A DNA stretch of 42,193 nt from a virus. The position numbers were made by a program, and so were the translations under genes. Shown here piece by piece: positions 39,304-42,193 of the stretch; the first letter of the stretch is position 1, and every line of letters starts with the position of its first letter. The stretch lies in the IMG/VR virus record IMGVR_UViG_3300031753_000017, positions 1 to 42,193 of that record; one strand, written 5' to 3'. Under the pieces are notes generated by a model. The model made no database searches. It was not told the origin of the DNA and worked only from the letters and a program-made list of their open reading frames with translations.

Positions 39304-40101
39304 CTAGAGGCCCCACCACGGCGGAATGCGGCCCTGGAACGGCCAGGGGTAGCTGTCGCCGCGAGAGGAGATGATTTCGGACTGCGGCTCGAGCTCGTTG
39401 CCCTGGTTCATGTCCACGGCAGCCGCCCGGGTCCACGCCTCTTGGTAGTTCTTCTCCGCCCGCTCACGGAACGCCACGTCCACGCGCAGAGTCGTCGCAA
39501 GCTCGATGGCGAGGGCCCAGGCAATCGCGTCCACCACGGCCGGGGGGTAGCTGGTCGGCTGCGTAATCTTGGCGGTGTAGATGAGTTCGGCCGACGCCTG
39601 GTCGGTCAGCAACACCGGCGTCGTCAAGTCATCGCTCACCTCCACGATGAACGGCGCGCGCTGGTCCGCGATGGGTGTGCGCGTGCCGGTGTAGAGCGAG
39701 CGGGCAATCATGCAGTCCGGCGGCAGCGCGTACATGAAGGCGTAGCCCGGCCGTGCTTGTGGGTTCGCCGCCGACCAGAAAGCGTCCGCGGTGCCGGTGG
39801 GTTGGTGGCCGACGTTGCCGGCGACGAGCGACGTCACGAATTTTCCGGTGGCGTCGTAGGTGACTTGCTGGTTCAGGGCGTAGGTGGTGGCCACGCTCCA
39901 CATCGGTTGCGTCAGCAGCGCGAGCGGCGCCCGCTTCTGCGCGAAGGCCCACGGGAACGACGAGAGCACCTTGTCGCGGATGAGCGGATAGAACTGGTTG
40001 CAGACCTCCGCGTTCTCGCTGTTGTCCGTGAATGCGGAGATGAAGCTGCGGACGCCGATGCGCCCAAGCGCAAGGTTGGCGATGTCGATGTCCGCGGCCA
40101 C
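39304..40101 (-). CDS. Tail tubular protein A-like (adaptor), 265 aa
   Basis: DIDIANLALGRIGVRSFISAFTDNSENAEVCNQFYPLIRDKVLSSFPWAFAQKRAPLALL is the typical gp11-like N-terminus (N.AL..lG...I.....D.S..A..C...Y...RD..L...PW.FA..R..LA). It forms the ring joining portal to tail nozzle. GTG 40101 is the only reasonable start; the ribosome site is weak and coupling to the upstream gene probably helps. It is next to the tail tube B gene, as in T7 order. Confidence 0.9.
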   Translation of the reverse strand: MAADIDIANLALGRIGVRSFISAFTDNSENAEVCNQFYPLIRDKVLSSFPWAFAQKRAPLALLTQPMWSVATTYALNQQVTYDATGKFVTSLVAGNVGHQPTGTADAFWSAANPQARPGYAFMYALPPDCMIARSLYTGTRTPIADQRAPFIVEVSDDLTTPVLLTDQASAELIYTAKITQPTSYPPAVVDAIAWALAIELATTLRVDVAFRERAEKNYQEAWTRAAAVDMNQGNELEPQSEIISSRGDSYPWPFQGRIPPWWGL

Positions 40102-40104
40102 GTC

Positions 40105-40332
40105 CTACTTTCGCTTTCCGAAGACGCTGCCGACCTTGTCGACAACGGACTCGACGGCGGCCTCGACCTTCGCCGCCACCGCCTTGACTTCGTCCTCGAC
40201 CTTGACCCACCCGGACGGGGGCTTGCCGTCCTGGCCGAGCACGTCCTTCTCGTCCAACTCGACGATGCTGCCGGCAGGGTGAAGCTGGGTGTCCTTGTCG
40301 AAGTACGGCGCGCTGATTTTGTACTTGGGCAT
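40105..40332 (-). CDS. Small phage protein, 75 aa, unknown
   Basis: The N-terminus PKYKISAPYFDKDTQLHPAGSIVELDEKDV...PPSGWVKVED resembles small proteins seen in tail-gene regions with a strand-rich FDGTHHPGSVVEL-like unit. A basic/acidic helix follows (VKAVAAKVEAAVESVVDKVGSVFGKRK). ATG 40332 has GGAGG about nine bases upstream. It lies two to three bases from the tail tube A start. Role unknown. Confidence 0.65.
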   Translation of the reverse strand: MPKYKISAPYFDKDTQLHPAGSIVELDEKDVLGQDGKPPSGWVKVEDEVKAVAAKVEAAVESVVDKVGSVFGKRK

Positions 40333-40353
40333 CTACGGCCTCCTTGCTTGGGT

Positions 40354-40800
40354 TTACGTCTGACGCCGGAAGGCCCTGGCCGCCGGCTTGGAAGTCATTT
40401 CCGACATCGTGGTCGCCTGCTCCGTGGGCGCGACCGATGGCCCAGGGTCGGGCTGGACGGCCGTCTCGAACTTCACGCCGGAGAGCTCCTCGGCCTTGGC
40501 GACGGCATCGAACGCCACCTTCTCGGCTGCCGCAGCGTCCTTCTCGGCCTGGGCGGCGCGGGCCTCCGCGGCCTTGCGCTGCGCCTCCGCGGACATCGAG
40601 CGGGCGGCCACCACCGCGGCCTTGGCCTTCGCCGCCTCGACCATCGCCGTCGACGCCTCGTCGGTCCCCTTCCACAGCACCGACGGCGCCAGCGTCACGG
40701 GGAGGGAGATTTCAGAGCCCGGCGTGTACAGCTGTCCGGCGTAGAAGTGGTTGATGGGTCCGGTGATGTACTTCAGGTGCCGCTTCGCTGCTTCGGCCAT
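40354..40800 (-). CDS. Helical hypothetical protein, 148 aa
   Basis: MAEAAKRHLKYITGPINHFYAGQLYTPGSEISL starts like the short strand-rich unit of the next gene; a Lys/Ala/Glu coiled coil follows (about 55-100, AAEARAAQAEKDAAAAEKVAFDAVAKAEEL), and the tail is Pro/Thr-rich. GGAGGACACC lies directly before ATG 40800. It is the first gene after the probable terminator, so it may be served by read-through. Confidence 0.65.
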   Translation of the reverse strand: MAEAAKRHLKYITGPINHFYAGQLYTPGSEISLPVTLAPSVLWKGTDEASTAMVEAAKAKAAVVAARSMSAEAQRKAAEARAAQAEKDAAAAEKVAFDAVAKAEELSGVKFETAVQPDPGPSVAPTEQATTMSEMTSKPAARAFRRQT

Positions 40801-40830
40801 GGTGTCCTCCGTGGAGTCATGGACCCTCTT

Positions 40831-40869
40831 AAGAAAATCCCCCGGGCCGGAAGAGGGGGCGACCGGCCC
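40831..40869 (-). terminator. Probable rho-independent terminator after the cement gene
   Basis: Read on the bottom strand: GGGCCGG (40869-40863), a 12-base loop, CCGGCCC (40850-40844), then GGGGGATTTTCTT. A 7-bp GC stem followed a few bases later by a T-rich run fits an intrinsic terminator, though the T run is short and separated by five G. T7 also places its main terminator right after the capsid gene, which would favour high capsid and cement levels over tail genes. Confidence 0.5.
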
Positions 40870-40888
40870 AGGGGAACATCAGTCTCAA

Positions 40889-41368
40889 CTACACGGGGTC
40901 AGCAACGCCGCTCTGCGCTGCCTCGGACGGGACCAGCGCCGCCGTCAACGCCCCGGCGGTGAAGTCGTTCGTCGCGATGGTGTAACGGAACCCCAAGTAG
41001 CGCTTGGTGGCTCCGTTCGGCACCCGCCCCAGCCGGAAGCGGTAGCCAGCCACCAAGGACGCCTTGGCGATGGCTGCCGACTGGAGGAGCGAAACGACGT
41101 TGCTGCTCAACGCCGCATCGTCCGCCATGATGAGCTCCACCTGGAGCGTTGCCGCTCCGCCCGACGCGAGCGCGGTGGTGTTGATTTCCACGTAGGCGTC
41201 AATCGGACGCCCGGCCCCTGGGTCCTTGAAAACGACGTTGCCGAGCGCGTCGGTCCCCGCCGGGAACTGGTCCACGCTCTTGGTCGACAGAACGGGGCTG
41301 TTGCCGGTGGTGAGGTTCGCCGCGAACGCCAGCTTGTCGTCGCACACTTCCTGGATGTCGTACATCAT
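40889..41368 (-). CDS. Bbp16-like capsid cement protein, 159 aa
   Basis: The chain is strand-rich (SVDQFPAGTDALGNVVFKDPGAGRPIDAYVEINTTALASGGAATLQVELIMADDAALSS...RFRLGRVPNGATKRYLGFRYTI), as in the Bbp16 family of decoration proteins that bind between capsid subunits and stabilise the shell. The gene follows the major capsid gene directly. ATG 41368 (or the next ATG) has AGGAGA upstream. Family call is from recalled similarity and position. Confidence 0.75.
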   Translation of the reverse strand: MMYDIQEVCDDKLAFAANLTTGNSPVLSTKSVDQFPAGTDALGNVVFKDPGAGRPIDAYVEINTTALASGGAATLQVELIMADDAALSSNVVSLLQSAAIAKASLVAGYRFRLGRVPNGATKRYLGFRYTIATNDFTAGALTAALVPSEAAQSGVADPV

Positions 41369-41401
41369 TGGTTTGGTCTCCTGTTTGACTTGGAAGGTTG
41401 A

Positions 41402-41425
41402 GGGCCGCCTATGCCAGCGCGGCCC
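41402..41425 (-). promoter_or_regulatory. Intergenic hairpin between capsid and cement genes
   Basis: GGGCCGC and GCGGCCC form a perfect 7-bp stem with a 10-base loop in the 68-base gap between the capsid stop and cement start. No T run follows, so it is not a standard terminator; an mRNA-stabilising or processing hairpin beside the most abundant messages is more likely. Confidence 0.55.
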
Positions 41426-41436
41426 CGTTCGTTAAC

Positions 41437-42193
41437 TTACGAAACAACCGCCTCCGTTCCGGTGAGCCCGTCGGTGATGCGGACGGGGATGCCGAGCACG
41501 TGCATCAGGAACTCCGCGCCCACCTGCTCGAAGGTGATTTGGTACTTCGCGAAGTTGCGGGCCTGGAGGTGCAGGTACGTGGCCGTTTTGCGGTCCATGT
41601 ACCAACGGAAGTTCGCACCCTGAGTCGAGTACAGCTGGTGATACGCCTTGATCATGGCCGGGACGATGATGTCGGCGGTGGGGTCGAAGTTCGAGGTGTC
41701 GATGTTGCACACCCGAACCACGTAGCGGTAGTCGGCCACGACGAGCCCGACCTTCCACTCCCAATACGTCTGCCACGCGACGAACGTCTTGCCGCTGGAG
41801 GTCACGGGCAGCTTGCCCAAGTCCTCCATGGTGATGCCGCCCTTGGAGGACTTGGGGTAAATCATGTAGACCGTCTCCGGTCCCCACCCCACGAGCCAAA
41901 TGCTGTGCTGGTCCGAGCCGGACGCCGCGGAGTCAGCCTTCACAATCTGGCTGCCGTAGGTTCCGGTGGAGCTGTTGAGGCGCGCGGTCAGTCCGAGGAA
42001 CTTCTCGGGGTTCGTCAACGTCGAGTGGTAGAACGCGCCCGTCTCCACCTCGTTGTTCATCGCCATCATGAACCGGCGGTCCTGTCCGGCCCGGTACGCG
42101 GGTCCGTTGCCGTTCAGGTCCAGCACCGCCTGGTCAACGATGCTCATGCCGGCCAAGAGGCCGCAGGACTCGTCGAACTGGTCAGTGACGGCC
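41437..42193 (-). CDS. Major capsid protein, C-terminal part (gene continues at 363-1)
   Basis: The main part of the 330-aa capsid protein; residues 79-121 appear both here and at 1-127 because of the terminal repeat. Segments LNGNGPAYRAGQDRRFMMAMNNEVETGAFYHSTLTNPEKFLGLTARL and VCNIDTSNF...MDRKTATYLHLQARN are typical of this HK97-fold family (the AD..F..A.N...E...FYG block and a late A-domain). It ends ITDGLTGTEAVVS. The reading frame is open to the window end and joins in phase with 1-363. Confidence 0.92.
   Translation of the reverse strand, partial: AVTDQFDESCGLLAGMSIVDQAVLDLNGNGPAYRAGQDRRFMMAMNNEVETGAFYHSTLTNPEKFLGLTARLNSSTGTYGSQIVKADSAASGSDQHSIWLVGWGPETVYMIYPKSSKGGITMEDLGKLPVTSSGKTFVAWQTYWEWKVGLVVADYRYVVRVCNIDTSNFDPTADIIVPAMIKAYHQLYSTQGANFRWYMDRKTATYLHLQARNFAKYQITFEQVGAEFLMHVLGIPVRITDGLTGTEAVVS
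42067..42193. repeat. Direct terminal repeat, right copy
   Basis: Exact copy of bases 1-127; see that entry. Removing one copy gives a 42,066-bp circle with an intact capsid gene. Confidence 0.95.

Noticed and set aside
39025-40962. 645-codon + strand frame opposite tail tube genes
   Set aside because: Antisense shadow of conserved tail tube A, the 75-aa and 148-aa genes; composition is Arg/Gly/His-rich with no recognisable domain.
1-42193. tRNA genes, CRISPR arrays or insertion sequences
   Set aside because: No cloverleaf-like segment, regular spacer array, or transposase-like frame was found on reading both strands.

Overview
The window is a complete, tailed double-stranded DNA phage genome, assembled as a circle. 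Its first 127 bases recur exactly as its last 127 bases, so the unique length is 42,066 bp and the linear cut falls inside the major capsid protein gene. The DNA is GC-rich and the genes are packed almost end to end, most joined by ATGA, GTGA or TAATG stop/start overlaps. The virion genes are of the short-tailed (podovirus) kind: T7-like portal, tail-tube A and B proteins, internal core proteins and one giant ejection protein, a pectate-lyase-type tailspike, and Bordetella phage BPP-1-like (Bbp16, Bbp19) head accessory proteins. The host is probably a high-GC Gram-negative bacterium, because the phage encodes a lipobox protein, several signal-peptide proteins and a periplasmic-type peptidoglycan enzyme. 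The species cannot be read from the sequence. There is no integrase, tRNA, CRISPR array, DNA polymerase or RNA polymerase.

There are only two transcription directions, diverging from a control region of about 190 bp (11827-12014). That region carries two back-to-back -35-like hexamers and is followed by a small helix-turn-helix protein. The rightward unit (12015-18941) holds about twenty small early/accessory genes: zinc-ribbon miniproteins, an HNH endonuclease, a RecE/YqaJ-type PD-(D/E)XK exonuclease with an associated conserved protein, DUF4031, DUF6948 and a Ser-Ala-Ala-Trp repeat protein.

The leftward unit runs from 11826 down to 1, through the circle junction (1 = 42067), and on down to 18972, about 35 kb in all. 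In order it encodes small zinc proteins, a Dam-type methyltransferase, primase-helicase, a nuclease-like protein, small terminase, large terminase, a secreted protein, portal, a C2H2 zinc-finger miniprotein, Bbp19-like protein, scaffold, major capsid, Bbp16-like cement, a probable terminator, tail tube A and B, a gp13-like protein, internal virion proteins, a 2,824-aa polyvalent ejection protein, a cluster of exported proteins, tailspike and a lysis-like cassette.

The most striking non-gene signal is a cluster of eleven GTTCC/GGAAC pentamers plus a 52-bp interrupted palindrome. It sits inside the primase-helicase gene, in the part encoding the primase/helicase linker (9525-9670). This resembles the lambda arrangement, where the origin iterons lie inside gene O, and it is proposed as the replication origin. 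Other notable items are an 85-codon reading frame nested inside the giant gene with much stronger GC3 than the main frame, tandem degenerate GGDEF-like domains plus ADP-ribosyltransferase and zincin motifs in that giant protein, a cluster of phage-encoded exported proteins, and a possible holin/lipoprotein fusion.
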